A stretch of DNA of 64,000 nt, from positions 2,556,586-2,620,585 of the forward strand of contig LJIE01000001.1 of assembly GCA_001281695.1 (NCBI GenBank). The letters run 5' to 3'. A program made the translations under genes and the position numbers. The DNA is from a bacterium 336/3. GTDB taxonomy: Bacteria; Bacteroidota; Bacteroidia; Cytophagales; Thermonemataceae. A model generated the notes under the pieces. The model had not been told where the DNA came from. It saw nothing but the letters and a program-made list of their open reading frames with translations, and made no database searches. Shown piece by piece: positions 1 to 8,491 of the stretch (positions are counted from its first letter, which is position 1; every line of letters starts with the position of its first letter).

Positions 1-437
1 CTCTCCTCCTCACCATCTATGTGCATAGATTTCCCTGCATCTTCTTCTAAGTGCATACGAGTAAGATTGATATATTTCTCTCTGTTATTTTCTTCTTTTA
101 CTTGAATCAAAACCCCGCCACCTGTACAAATAGGCGTTTTATCTTGTGTAATCTGATAACCTTTGGGTAAATCGGGATAAAAATAGTTTTTACGAGCAAA
201 AAAAGTTTCTCTTGTAATCTTTGAACCCAACGCCAAACCCATACGAATGGCATAATCAAACGTCTTTTTATTGGCTCTTGGAAGTACACCAGGGTGAGCC
301 AGCGTAACCACACTGATATTGGTATTGGGTAAATCGCCATAGCTATTGACTTCAGGAGCAAAAGCTTTCGCCTCCGTTCTGAGTTGAGCATGTACTTCCA
401 AACCAATCACTAATTCATATTTATCTTTTAAATTCAT
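1..437 (-). CDS. gatB: Asp-tRNA(Asn)/Glu-tRNA(Gln) amidotransferase subunit B (partial)
   Basis: Only the N-terminal 145 codons are in the window; the gene runs off the left edge. Reading from the ATG at 437 gives MNLKDKYELVIGLEVHAQL, followed by FARKNYFYPDLPKGYQI and a GGGVLI stretch. These are the N-terminal signatures of GatB, the subunit that recognises misacylated tRNA and phosphorylates Glu/Asp before GatCA-driven amidation. The family is usually about 480 residues, so roughly 70% is missing here. The start lies 12 bases downstream of the alaS stop on the same strand, so both probably belong to one transcript devoted to aminoacyl-tRNA formation. The reading frame is open to the window edge. 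Confidence 0.95.
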   Translation of the reverse strand, partial: MNLKDKYELVIGLEVHAQLRTEAKAFAPEVNSYGDLPNTNISVVTLAHPGVLPRANKKTFDYAIRMGLALGSKITRETFFARKNYFYPDLPKGYQITQDKTPICTGGGVLIQVKEENNREKYINLTRMHLEEDAGKSMHIDGEEE

Positions 438-449
438 AAGTTCGTATTT

Positions 450-3176
450 TTAAGAATTTAGTATCTCTTTGGCATTTTTTAGGACTTTTTCTACTCCGTT
501 TACATCACTTCCGCCTGCTGTAGCATAGAAATTCTGTCCACCTCCGCCACCTTTGATTTCCTTCGCCAATTCTTTCACGATTTTAGAAGCATCCAAGCCT
601 TTTTCTGTGACCAAATTTTCAGAAATCATCACCGTAATTTGTGGTTTTTCATTTACCACACCTATCAGCACAGCAAACAGATTTTCTTGTTGATTACGAA
701 GGTCAAAAGCAATCTGCTTAACATAATCAAAATTATTAACATTCACTTTGCCAATAATTGTATTGATATTTCCTACTTTTGAAAGGTTCTCAGAAAGTAA
801 ACGCTGTTTTTCTGCTTGTGCCTGAGCTTGCTCAAAACGCTCTAATTGCTTTTGTAGGGCATTTTTTTCATCCAAAAGTGTCTGAATAGACTTTACAATA
901 TCTTTAGGATTTTTCAGCACCTCTTTTACTTCAGCAAAAGTTTTGAGTTCATCATGTAAAACCTTTTCAGCTTCTATGGCTGTTACAGCTTCGATACGTC
1001 TCACGCCTGCCGCAATAGAACTTTCTGAAATAATCTTGAAAAATCCGATTTCGCCTGTAGATTTTACGTGAGTACCACCACACAATTCTCTCGAAAAATG
1101 CTCATCAAAGGTAATTACACGAACAAAATCCCCATATTTTTCACCAAAAAGAGCTGTAGCACCCAATTTTTCGGTAGCTTCTTGGATGGGAACGTTTCTG
1201 CGTTCATCCAAAGAAATATTTTCTCTTACTTTCTGATTGACAATATTTTCTATTTTCACTATTTCCTCATCTGTCAGTTTAGCAAAATGCGAAAAGTCAA
1301 AACGTAAAAGCGTATCATTTACTAGAGAACCTTTCTGAGCAATATGATTACCCAAAACCTCTCTGAGAGCAGCCTGCAACAAGTGTGTGGCTGTATGGTT
1401 ATTTTTGGTTAAAACTCTCTTCTGAACATTGATTTTAGCTGTAATAGAAGTATTGAGATTACTTAATGCCTCTATCAATTTTTCAGCGTTTTTATCCTCA
1501 GAAATATGGATAATCAAATCATTTTCTTTCTTGGTATCTGAGATGAAAACTTTGAAAGCCTCATTTTGATGATTTACAATATCCAGAGTATGTATTTCAA
1601 AAGTACCTGTATCACCTACCTGTCCGCCACTTTCGGCATAGAAAGGCGTTCTATCCAATACAAAATGATACAAGGTTTTATTTTTCTCTTTTACTTTTCT
1701 ATAACGCAGGATATTTGACACGGATTCTGTGTAATCGTAGCCAATAAACTCTACATCAAAATTACTTTCATTCACAATTACCCAATCACCAGCTTCTTGT
1801 TTTTGGTCTTTGCGAGAAAGTTCTCTTAGAAGTTCTAATTCTATTTTAAAACCTTCTTCATCAATAAGAAAGCTTCTTTCTTTTGCTATTAGTGCAGTTA
1901 AGTCTATAGGAAATCCATCCTGATTGTATAATTCAAAAACAAATTTACCATCAATAATGAAATCACCTTTTTTACTACCTTCAACACTCCCTACTTTTTC
2001 AAATTCTTTTTCTTTTTTTGATATATACTCTTCTAGTTTCTCTATCCCTTTATCTAAAGTACGCAAGAAAGAGCGTTCTTCTTCCAAAATTACATTTTGT
2101 ACAAATTTTTCTTGTGCTTTGAGTTCAGGAAATACATTTTCAAATTGAGTTGCAAGCAAAGGCACAATTTCATTGAAAAATGGTTCTTTAAAACCTAAAT
2201 AAGAATAACCATAACGAACAGCTCTTCTTAAAATTCTACGAATCACATAGCCTGCTCCTGTTGCTGAAGGTAACTGTCCATCTGCAATGGTAAATGCCAC
2301 AGCCCTGATATGGTCAGCGATTACACGCAAGGCAATATCTGTTTGTTTGTCATTTCCATAGGTTACACCAGCTTTTCCACCTACAAATTGAATCAGAGGT
2401 TGGAAAATATCTGTATCGTAATTCGATTTTTTGCCCTGAATCGCTACACAAAGCCTTTCAAAGCCCATTCCTGTATCTACGTGTTGTGCTGGAAGAGGTA
2501 CAAGCGATTTATCTGCTTTACGCTCAAACTGCATGAATACGTTGTTCCAAATTTCAATCACTTGCGGATTGTCTTGGTTTACAAACTCTCTACCTCCTAT
2601 TTTGGCAACTTCTGCTTCATCACGCAGGTCTATATGAATTTCTGAGCAAGGTCCACAAGGTCCTACCTCTCCCATCTCCCAGAAATTATCTTTTTTGTTT
2701 CCGAATAAAATCTGAGATTCTGGCAAGTATTGTTTCCAAAGTTCAAAAGCCTCCATATCCGCAGGAAGATTTTCTTTTGCATCTCCTTCAAATACAGTCG
2801 CATACAATCTATCTTTGGGCAATTTATAAACCTCTGTGAGTAGCTCCCAAGACCAGTCAATGGCTTCTTTCTTGAAATAGTCACCAAATGACCAGTTTCC
2901 AAGCATTTCAAAAAGTGTGTGGTGGTAGGTATCGTGTCCTACATCTTCCAAATCGTTGTGTTTACCTGTAACACGAAGGCATTTTTGTGTATCGGCTATA
3001 CGAGGCGATGTGGCGGGCTTTGTTCCCAAAAAGAAATCTTTAAACTGTGCCATTCCTGAGTTTACAAACATCAGGGTTGGGTCGTTTTTAAGCACAAGTG
3101 GTGCTGAGGGTACAATCAAATGCCCTTTTTCCTTGAAAAAATCGAGAAATTGCTGACGTATTTCGTGGGAAGTCAT
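450..3176 (-). CDS. alaS: Alanyl-tRNA synthetase
   Basis: A full-length AlaRS of 908 aa that charges tRNA(Ala) in the cytoplasm. The N-terminal class II catalytic core begins MTSHEIRQQFLDFF and contains the motif 2 region (DVGHDTYHHTLFEMLGNWSFGD). The editing domain carries the zinc-type HxxxH site (HTATH, about residues 593-597) and the downstream CGGTH site (about 697-701). The C-terminal DHHA1 segment has the glycine run GGGGGQ followed by ATAGG. All the diagnostic residues are present, so both aminoacylation and editing of Ser/Gly mischarging should be intact. It is preceded by a near-perfect Bacteroidota promoter and followed after 12 bases by gatB. Confidence 0.98.
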   Translation of the reverse strand: MTSHEIRQQFLDFFKEKGHLIVPSAPLVLKNDPTLMFVNSGMAQFKDFFLGTKPATSPRIADTQKCLRVTGKHNDLEDVGHDTYHHTLFEMLGNWSFGDYFKKEAIDWSWELLTEVYKLPKDRLYATVFEGDAKENLPADMEAFELWKQYLPESQILFGNKKDNFWEMGEVGPCGPCSEIHIDLRDEAEVAKIGGREFVNQDNPQVIEIWNNVFMQFERKADKSLVPLPAQHVDTGMGFERLCVAIQGKKSNYDTDIFQPLIQFVGGKAGVTYGNDKQTDIALRVIADHIRAVAFTIADGQLPSATGAGYVIRRILRRAVRYGYSYLGFKEPFFNEIVPLLATQFENVFPELKAQEKFVQNVILEEERSFLRTLDKGIEKLEEYISKKEKEFEKVGSVEGSKKGDFIIDGKFVFELYNQDGFPIDLTALIAKERSFLIDEEGFKIELELLRELSRKDQKQEAGDWVIVNESNFDVEFIGYDYTESVSNILRYRKVKEKNKTLYHFVLDRTPFYAESGGQVGDTGTFEIHTLDIVNHQNEAFKVFISDTKKENDLIIHISEDKNAEKLIEALSNLNTSITAKINVQKRVLTKNNHTATHLLQAALREVLGNHIAQKGSLVNDTLLRFDFSHFAKLTDEEIVKIENIVNQKVRENISLDERRNVPIQEATEKLGATALFGEKYGDFVRVITFDEHFSRELCGGTHVKSTGEIGFFKIISESSIAAGVRRIEAVTAIEAEKVLHDELKTFAEVKEVLKNPKDIVKSIQTLLDEKNALQKQLERFEQAQAQAEKQRLLSENLSKVGNINTIIGKVNVNNFDYVKQIAFDLRNQQENLFAVLIGVVNEKPQITVMISENLVTEKGLDASKIVKELAKEIKGGGGGQNFYATAGGSDVNGVEKVLKNAKEILNS

Positions 3177-3222
3177 CGCTGTCTTTTAATATTTAGTAAT
3201 GAGTATTCAGTATTTTAGAGGG

Positions 3223-3253
3223 CAAAAGTAAGGTTTTGTACTGAAAAAGCAAA
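3223..3253 (-). promoter_or_regulatory. Bacteroidota-type promoter for alaS-gatB
   Basis: On the minus strand, TTTG (3253-3250), exactly 19 bases, then TACTTTTG (3230-3223). This is a perfect match to the Bacteroidota primary sigma consensus TTTG-N19-TAnnTTTG. Predicted initiation is near 3218, leaving a leader of about 40 bases before the alaS ATG at 3176. Confidence 0.8.
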
Positions 3254-3260
3254 ATAAAAG

Positions 3261-3284
3261 AAAAAAAGCCCCAAAGGGCTTATC
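3261..3284 (-). terminator. Intrinsic terminator of the four-lipoprotein operon
   Basis: Minus strand: AAGCCC (3281-3276), a four-base loop, GGGCTT (3271-3266), then a run of T. It lies about 25 bases past the last lipoprotein stop and directly before the alaS promoter, so it separates the two minus-strand units. Confidence 0.75.
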
Positions 3285-3308
3285 ATGTCTTAGATATATA
3301 TTACAAAA

Positions 3309-3878
3309 TTACTCAAAATCAATTTCTCGATTTGCTTCAAATCTTTTCCCTGCTGAGTTTTCATAAATAATTTTAAATTGATGGACACCTGATACAGGAC
3401 GAGCATTTTCTTTAAAAGTTATATTGTAACCTTCAGCTTCTTTAGGCATTCTTGAGAGATAACTGGCTAAATAACCTTCATTCTGGTTGTTATCTTTCAT
3501 ATAAAGCAACCAAACTAAATTTGTACCAGCAGGATATCCCTCAAAATCTTTATTGCTGTAAATAGCGATACTTGTAACAGTTTTTTGAGATGCTGGTTTT
3601 GGGGGAATACATGCCATAGCTGAAAAACCTCCTGAAAACAGATTAATAGAACCATAATATCTCACATCCATTCTTAACCAAAATGATATTTGATTAATAG
3701 ATGAAACAGGGATTTCTCTTTCATCATAAACTTTATTACCAAAATTTATGAGAAAATACATATTTGTTGTTTCAAAATAAGTTTGTTTTTGTTCAGGACA
3801 AGAGTTGCAACTTTGTAGAATAGTAAAAAGTACAGGTAAAAAATATAAAAATGCAATACCAACAAATATTTTTTTCAT
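3309..3878 (-). CDS. Small lipoprotein, tandem paralogue 4 of 4
   Basis: A 189-aa predicted lipoprotein of unknown function. The N-terminus has Lys-Lys, a hydrophobic stretch and the lipobox LQSC, so Cys would be lipidated after export. The mature part shares a core with the three genes upstream: a YFETTNMY strand, IPVSSINQISFWLR, DVRYYGSINLFSGGFSAMAC, YSNKDFEGYPAGTNL, and a C-terminal FKIIYENSAGKRFE strand. A run of beta strands seems likely. The size, signal and conserved AC-P-P then T-I-S-D/N-F-G-T-N pattern recall small Bacteroidota lipoprotein families such as DUF5034, but I cannot confirm this. It is the last gene of the operon and is followed by an intrinsic terminator. Confidence 0.85.
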   Translation of the reverse strand: MKKIFVGIAFLYFLPVLFTILQSCNSCPEQKQTYFETTNMYFLINFGNKVYDEREIPVSSINQISFWLRMDVRYYGSINLFSGGFSAMACIPPKPASQKTVTSIAIYSNKDFEGYPAGTNLVWLLYMKDNNQNEGYLASYLSRMPKEAEGYNITFKENARPVSGVHQFKIIYENSAGKRFEANREIDFE

Positions 3879-3896
3879 ACAAATTAAAAATTGTGA

Positions 3897-4475
3897 TTAC
3901 TTAAATTTTACTTCTTTACTCATTTCAAAAATCTTCCCTTTTGAGTCCTTAAAAACAACCCTAAATACATGATTACTTGGACTTATTTTTGTATTTTCTT
4001 TAAAAATTAATTCATAGCCTTCATCTACCTTAAGTCTTAGAGCTATAAACTCTGAAATACCTGCAAAATTACTACGCATATTTCTTATATACATGATTGG
4101 AGCTAAATTTGTCCCAGCAGGATAACCTTCAAAATCTTTATCACTATAAACTTCTAAGCTTTCTATGGTTTCCTTAGATTCGGAAATACTTACACAATCT
4201 AAAGCCATAGCTGAAAAACCTCCTGAAAACAGATTAATAGAACCATAATACCTTACATCTGTTCTTAACCAAAAAGCAACTTGATTGATAGATGAAACAG
4301 GGATTTCTATATCATCATAAATTCCTCCACCATATTTTGTTACCAAATACATATTAGTAACCTCAAAATAAGATTGTTTTGTATTCCCACAAGATGGAAT
4401 ACACCCCTGTAAAATCGTCAATATTAAGGGCAGGAAATAGAAAATGCTGATTCCGATAAAAATCTTCTTTTTCAT
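3897..4475 (-). CDS. Small lipoprotein, tandem paralogue 3 of 4
   Basis: A 192-aa predicted lipoprotein: MKKKIFIGISIFYFLPL signal and lipobox LQGC, with further cysteines just after the lipidation site. It is the closest relative of the gene at 5057-5623: both have GGxIYDDxEIPVSSI, LRTDVRYY, GFSAMAL instead of GFSAMAC, and a KETIESLEVYSDKDFEGYPAGTNL block. The mature ends align through HxFRVVFKDSKGKxFxMxKEVKFK. Function is unknown; a surface or periplasmic beta-sandwich is a guess. It sits 18 bases upstream of the next paralogue and 3 bases after the preceding one, consistent with one transcript. Confidence 0.85.
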   Translation of the reverse strand: MKKKIFIGISIFYFLPLILTILQGCIPSCGNTKQSYFEVTNMYLVTKYGGGIYDDIEIPVSSINQVAFWLRTDVRYYGSINLFSGGFSAMALDCVSISESKETIESLEVYSDKDFEGYPAGTNLAPIMYIRNMRSNFAGISEFIALRLKVDEGYELIFKENTKISPSNHVFRVVFKDSKGKIFEMSKEVKFK

Positions 4476-4478
4476 GAT

Positions 4479-5048
4479 TTATCTAAAATGTATAAAATGA
4501 GTGTTCATTTCAAAAACTCTATTTTTGGAGTCTGTATAAACTATTTTAAATAGATGTAGTCCTGATGTGGGTTGAGCTTGTTGTGAAAAATACAAATAAA
4601 AACTTTTTTGCGATTTTGGTTTTGTAGCAAGATACTCCGTAAGATTTCTACGCCCACCTCCTTCATAAGGGGTTTCAATACCTAAAAGTGGAGCTAAATT
4701 TGTCCCAGCAGAAAAGCCTTCAAAATCTTTGTCACTAAAAATTTCTATGTTTGTAATGGTTTCTTTCATCACAGGCTCTTTGGGGCTACAAGCCATTAAG
4801 CTAAAACCTACATTTTCATGATTCATAAAGCTATAATATCTTATTTCTCCTTTTACCCAGAAACTTATATCACGAACAGAAGTTAACTCATATTGATAAG
4901 GAGCTTTATAATGTAGCGTTTCAAGATACAACTTTGTAATCTCAAAATATTTATCAGATTTCCCTCCACAAATACAGCTTTGTAAAAGTGTAAGAGCCAA
5001 AGGCAAAAAGAAAAGTATGCTACTACTAATCAATAGTTTCTTTTTCAT
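4479..5048 (-). CDS. Small lipoprotein, tandem paralogue 2 of 4 (most divergent)
   Basis: A 189-aa predicted lipoprotein with lipobox LQSC. It keeps the family framework (KYFEITKLYLET, FWVKGEIRYYSFMN, GFSLMACSP, ETITNIEIFSDKDFEG, AGTNLAPLLGI, LHLFKIVYTDSKNRVFEMN) but differs from the other three where they agree: IPVSSI is replaced by LTSVRDI and FSGGFSAMA by ENVGFSLMA. It is therefore the most diverged copy, consistent with an older duplication or different ligand. Function not recognised. Confidence 0.85.
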   Translation of the reverse strand: MKKKLLISSSILFFLPLALTLLQSCICGGKSDKYFEITKLYLETLHYKAPYQYELTSVRDISFWVKGEIRYYSFMNHENVGFSLMACSPKEPVMKETITNIEIFSDKDFEGFSAGTNLAPLLGIETPYEGGGRRNLTEYLATKPKSQKSFYLYFSQQAQPTSGLHLFKIVYTDSKNRVFEMNTHFIHFR

Positions 5049-5056
5049 GATTTTTA

Positions 5057-5623
5057 TTACTTGAATTTCACTTCTTTAATCATATCAAAAACTTTACCTT
5101 TTGAATCCTTAAGAATAACTCTAAACAAATGATTATTTGGGGTAATTGTTACGTTTTCTTTAAAAAGTAATTCATAGCTTTCTTTTGCTATAAATCGTTT
5201 TGAAATATCTAAAAAATTTCCTCCCTGTGTATCACGGAGTCTCATAATATCTGTTAAGTTCGTACCCGCAGGATAACCCTCAAAATCTTTATTACTATAA
5301 ACTTCTATACTTTCTATGGTTTCTTTAGATGTAAAAACTTCCTCACAACTTAAAGCCATTGCAGAAAAACCCGATGAAAACGGTTTGGTAGAACTATAGT
5401 ACCTTACATCTGTTCTCAACCACAAGGATACTTGACTGATAGATGAAACAGGGATTTCTGTATCATCATAAATACTGCCACCTACTTTTGTTACCAAATA
5501 CATCTTAGTAACCTCAAAATAAGTCTGTTTTCTACTACTACCACAAGTGCACCCTTGCAAAATTGTTAACATCAAGGGCAAAAAGTAAAAAATACTAATT
5601 CCAATAAGTAGTTTCTTTTTCAT
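5057..5623 (-). CDS. Small lipoprotein, tandem paralogue 1 of 4
   Basis: A 188-aa predicted lipoprotein, promoter-proximal member of the operon. The signal MKKKLLIGISIFYFLPLML leads to the lipobox LQGC followed by CGSSRKQTYFEV. The mature domain has the family blocks GSIYDDTEIPVSSISQVS, LRTDVRYYSS, GFSAMALSC, KETIESIEVYSNKDFEG, YPAGTNL and VILKDSKGKVFDM. The ATG at 5623 directly follows a divergent promoter region shared with the beta-helix gene at 5743. No function can be assigned. Confidence 0.85.
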   Translation of the reverse strand: MKKKLLIGISIFYFLPLMLTILQGCTCGSSRKQTYFEVTKMYLVTKVGGSIYDDTEIPVSSISQVSLWLRTDVRYYSSTKPFSSGFSAMALSCEEVFTSKETIESIEVYSNKDFEGYPAGTNLTDIMRLRDTQGGNFLDISKRFIAKESYELLFKENVTITPNNHLFRVILKDSKGKVFDMIKEVKFK

Positions 5624-5652
5624 AAAGTTAATAGGTTTAGGGTTTTATGATA

Positions 5653-5684
5653 CTAAAGTAATGATTCCCCATAAAAAAAACAAA
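5653..5684 (-). promoter_or_regulatory. Probable promoter of the lipoprotein operon
   Basis: Minus strand: TTTG (5684-5681), 20 bases, TACTTTAG (5660-5653), one mismatch from TAnnTTTG. It lies about 30 bases before the first lipoprotein gene. It is back to back with the plus-strand promoter at 5688-5717, so the two units could be co-regulated. Confidence 0.5.
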
Positions 5685-5687
5685 TGT

Positions 5688-5717
5688 TTTGTTTTTTCAT
5701 AAGTTTTGGTATTTTTG
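5688..5717 (+). promoter_or_regulatory. Bacteroidota-type promoter for the beta-helix gene
   Basis: TTTG (5688-5691), 18 bases, TATTTTTG (5710-5717), a full match to TAnnTTTG. Predicted initiation near 5722 leaves about 20 bases of leader before the ATG at 5743. Confidence 0.7.
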
Positions 5718-5742
5718 AATACACCACTACCCTATTACCACT

Positions 5743-7458
5743 ATGGAAGAAAATACAGAAAACTACACAGAAATTTCAGGAGAGGAGTTTAAGGCTATCT
5801 TGCGAGGAGAGAAGTTAGAATATGTTACTGTTGATAGCTCTCGTTTTCCACCACAAACATTTATCAATATCAATAATCTAAAAGTTAAACAGCCTATATA
5901 TATAGACACCGAATTACTAAATTTTGATCTCAAATTTACATCTGGATTTTTTGAAGAAATTAATTTTACGGAGGTTTTTTACAAAGATGAGTATGAAGAT
6001 GTTGCAGAGATTATGTCTGATGAGTTAAAGAAACCTAAAATCAGAAATTATAAAAAGGCAAGAGCAATTGAAATTGAAGGCGGAACTTTTAATAGTCTCA
6101 ATATTTATTCTGGATTCTTTGAATATTTTTTTATTAAAGGAGGAATTTTTGGTCTTTTTCACATAGAAGAGTGTCTATTTGAAGGTAAGTTTAATATCAA
6201 CAATGGAACATTTCAAGATATTTTAATTAGTGGAGGTAAATTTCAAGATATATGGGTATTGGAAGGCAGTATCGAAGATTTTTTCCTAACAAATGGGGTG
6301 TTCAGAAACATTCAATTTGGTGATTATTATATTGAAGAAATCCCATTAAAAACAAATAGGATTATACTTACTGGGGGAACTTGTGATAATATTTCTTTTG
6401 ATGGTTTAGAATCAAAAGAGTATATAAGATTGAGTGGCACAACAGTTTTTAATTCTTGTAAACTTAGATATGGAAAATATAAATATATAATGGTGGAAGA
6501 ATTAAAATCAGAAAATATATCTATTTGGCTTTCTGATAAAATGTTTATAGATACCATTGGTTTTAATCTCCCAAAAGCAAAGAATATATCTATATATGGA
6601 GGATATGTTTGGAATACTTTGAATGTTTTACAATTTATTAGAGTAAATATAAATAATGGCATTTTAATAAAAATAGACGATATTTACATCCATAGAATTA
6701 TTTTTGATAACTGTGTAAATGCAGGTAACATCATTTTCAGTGGTGTAAAAAGTAAGAAACTAGAAGGCATTTCTCCTACCCTCAAAATCCACAATTCAGA
6801 TTTAGGCAAAACTACTTTTATAGACTGCGATTTTGAAGGCATGGAATTAGATTTCAAGAGTAGTAAAATTACGGAGGTATTTCTCGCAGGTACAAAAATG
6901 CCCAAAGATATTACAACTGATGACAACGAACAAAAACGTTTGGGTTATGGGCAACTCAAAAAAATCTACGACAACCGAGGCGATACAGTTACAGCCAACG
7001 AGTATTTTGCAAGGGAAATGAATGTATTGTATGACCAGACAAAATGGTCAGATGTTCCTTTTTGGAAAAACCCAATTAAATGGTTGTGGAGGTTTTCAAG
7101 AGAAAAAATCAATTTATTTTTCAATAAAATATCTTCAAATCACGGTACAAGTTGGGGACGTGCCTTGTGGGTTACTGTAGGTTTTGCAGGCTTTTTTTAC
7201 TGGTTATATTGTTTGAGTTTGAGTATCTACCCTGCTTTTCCCACATGGGACAAATGGGAAAACTTTGGTGAGTACATGAGTTATTTTATAGAATTTATCA
7301 ATCCGTTTCATAAAGCAGACTACATTGCTGAAAGTTTAGGGTTAAATTCAAAAATAAATGGCTGGACAAGATTCATTGACGGAGGTTCTCGTATTATCAA
7401 TTCTTATTTTATATACCAGCTTATCCAAGCATTTCGCAAGCACCGAAGGGGTTCCTAA
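5743..7458 (+). CDS. Membrane-anchored beta-helix (pentapeptide-like) protein
   Basis: A 571-aa protein with no signal peptide. Roughly residues 100-380 are a degenerate repeat of about 20 residues built on GGxF, a short hydrophobic strand, and GGxF again (for example GGTFNSLNIYSGFFEYFFI, GGIFGLFHI, NGTFQDILI, GGKFQDIWV). This is the pattern of a right-handed beta-helix. It is followed by the segment KRLGYGQLKKIYDNRGD and AREMNVLYDQ, a helical linker, and one or more hydrophobic segments near the C-terminus (about 475-500, LWVTVGFAGFFYWLY, and possibly further ones). The same plan, a beta-helix before membrane helices, is known in pentapeptide-repeat membrane proteins of unknown role. The cytoplasmic N-terminus and membrane tail suggest a sensor or scaffold, but this is inference. 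It is divergent from the lipoprotein operon. Confidence 0.85.
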   Translation: MEENTENYTEISGEEFKAILRGEKLEYVTVDSSRFPPQTFININNLKVKQPIYIDTELLNFDLKFTSGFFEEINFTEVFYKDEYEDVAEIMSDELKKPKIRNYKKARAIEIEGGTFNSLNIYSGFFEYFFIKGGIFGLFHIEECLFEGKFNINNGTFQDILISGGKFQDIWVLEGSIEDFFLTNGVFRNIQFGDYYIEEIPLKTNRIILTGGTCDNISFDGLESKEYIRLSGTTVFNSCKLRYGKYKYIMVEELKSENISIWLSDKMFIDTIGFNLPKAKNISIYGGYVWNTLNVLQFIRVNINNGILIKIDDIYIHRIIFDNCVNAGNIIFSGVKSKKLEGISPTLKIHNSDLGKTTFIDCDFEGMELDFKSSKITEVFLAGTKMPKDITTDDNEQKRLGYGQLKKIYDNRGDTVTANEYFAREMNVLYDQTKWSDVPFWKNPIKWLWRFSREKINLFFNKISSNHGTSWGRALWVTVGFAGFFYWLYCLSLSIYPAFPTWDKWENFGEYMSYFIEFINPFHKADYIAESLGLNSKINGWTRFIDGGSRIINSYFIYQLIQAFRKHRRGS

Positions 7459-7528
7459 ATATTTCAAGAAAAATGGAAATTTTTTAGAAAACATCTTTGT
7501 TTCATATAAAGACCAAACTACTACTTTT

Positions 7529-8167
7529 ATGTCCACAAAAAAAGTGTTTTTATCAGGTATTTTTGCATTATCTTCTATCTCGGTGTTTTCTCAAATCACC
7601 TACACCGCCCCTATCAGCACAATCTATGAGGGTTATGGCAATACGATTGTCATCAATGGTGTCAAAAATCCAACTTTTCAGGCTTCCAACGCTGAAGTTT
7701 TGGCAAGCGAAAACTCCAATACTATCAAACTCATTCCCAAAATAGATGCAGAAACTGTAAAATTAACAGTTCTTTCTCAAGGAAAAGTTGTCGATACCAA
7801 GGAATTCAAAGTTATACAGTTGCCTCTTGCAACAGTACATTTTGTAAAAGATGGCAAACCTCTTGATGTTTCTAATGGAATTGAGAAAAATATTGAAAAT
7901 TTATCTATTCAAATTATCCCTTCTACCGAAACAAAAGAAGAAAGTCAGTATACAGCAGAAGTTTCTGTTATTATTAAACGAAATGGAAAAACTATTTTCA
8001 CGAAAGAAAATGTAGCTTTTGGTAGTTTATTGGATGATATTCTCCAAAAAACAGAAAAAGATGATATAGTTTCTATCAGAACAACAACTGTAAAAAGGAA
8101 AAATTCCAAAGGTGAATATGTTTTCAGCAAAATTTACAACCCTATTCTTAACGTTCCTATAAAATAA
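7529..8167 (+). CDS. Secreted protein resembling the C-terminal domains of GldM
   Basis: A 212-aa protein. I choose the ATG at 7529 (STKKVFLSGIFALSSISVFSQ, a standard signal peptide ending in FSQ) over earlier in-frame starts that overlap the preceding gene. The mature part starts with APISTIYEGYGNTIVINGV, then a short beta domain (VKLTVLSQGKVVDTKEFKVIQLP), and ends with GSLLDDILQKTEKDDIVSIRTTTVKR...NPILNVPIK. Order and spacing resemble the last two domains of GldM, the periplasmic shaft of the T9SS motor: a strand naming a value, F-V-I-P-x-P-A, then G-D-x-V-x-I and a final L-N-P-I-x-F. No GldL/K/N neighbour is present, so this would be a stand-alone relative, not the motor subunit. Homology is my reading and unproven. 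Confidence 0.6.
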   Translation: MSTKKVFLSGIFALSSISVFSQITYTAPISTIYEGYGNTIVINGVKNPTFQASNAEVLASENSNTIKLIPKIDAETVKLTVLSQGKVVDTKEFKVIQLPLATVHFVKDGKPLDVSNGIEKNIENLSIQIIPSTETKEESQYTAEVSVIIKRNGKTIFTKENVAFGSLLDDILQKTEKDDIVSIRTTTVKRKNSKGEYVFSKIYNPILNVPIK

Positions 8168-8196
8168 AGATTTCCCACACATATTTTATCCTCTGA

Positions 8197-8225
8197 CAGA
8201 AGCTCCAAAAGGCTTCTGTTTTTTG
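8197..8225 (+). terminator. Intrinsic terminator after the GldM-like gene
   Basis: CAGAAGC (8197-8203), 8-base loop, GCTTCTG (8212-8218), then TTTTTTG. It lies 30 bases past the stop at 8167. The rest of the 324-base gap to 8491 is AT-rich and holds only the promoter at 8415-8446. Confidence 0.85.
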
Positions 8226-8414
8226 TTGCTTGAACACGACTTTGTTTTTAATTCCAATTATTATCTGTTTATTTTACTTTGAATATCAAAGTAATTTACT
8301 AAATAAATAGAACTTTTTATTTTTAATTTCGTAAAAGCTATGTGCTATTTTATTCAAGTATTTATTGATTTAACAGTGTTTAAAATTCTGCTTTTCAGTG
8401 TTTTGTGAAATTTA

Positions 8415-8446
8415 TTTGGTAGGTTTAGAATAAATACTTAATTTTG
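8415..8446 (+). promoter_or_regulatory. Promoter for the M23 peptidase gene
   Basis: TTTG (8415-8418), 20 bases, TAATTTTG (8439-8446), matching TTTG-N19-TAnnTTTG apart from one extra spacer base. Predicted initiation is near 8451, about 40 bases before the ATG. Confidence 0.65.
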
Positions 8447-8491
8447 GCGTTTCAATTTTTAGTACAGTAAACAAACCTCAAACTATCTTCT

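Noticed and set aside
107-406. 99-aa minus-strand ORF
   Set aside because: It is a shadow frame inside gatB; the correct frame from the ATG at 437 gives unmistakable GatB sequence.
3309-5623. Tandem repeats as a possible CRISPR or satellite
   Set aside because: They are protein-coding paralogues spaced by gene length, with no short repeats or spacers.
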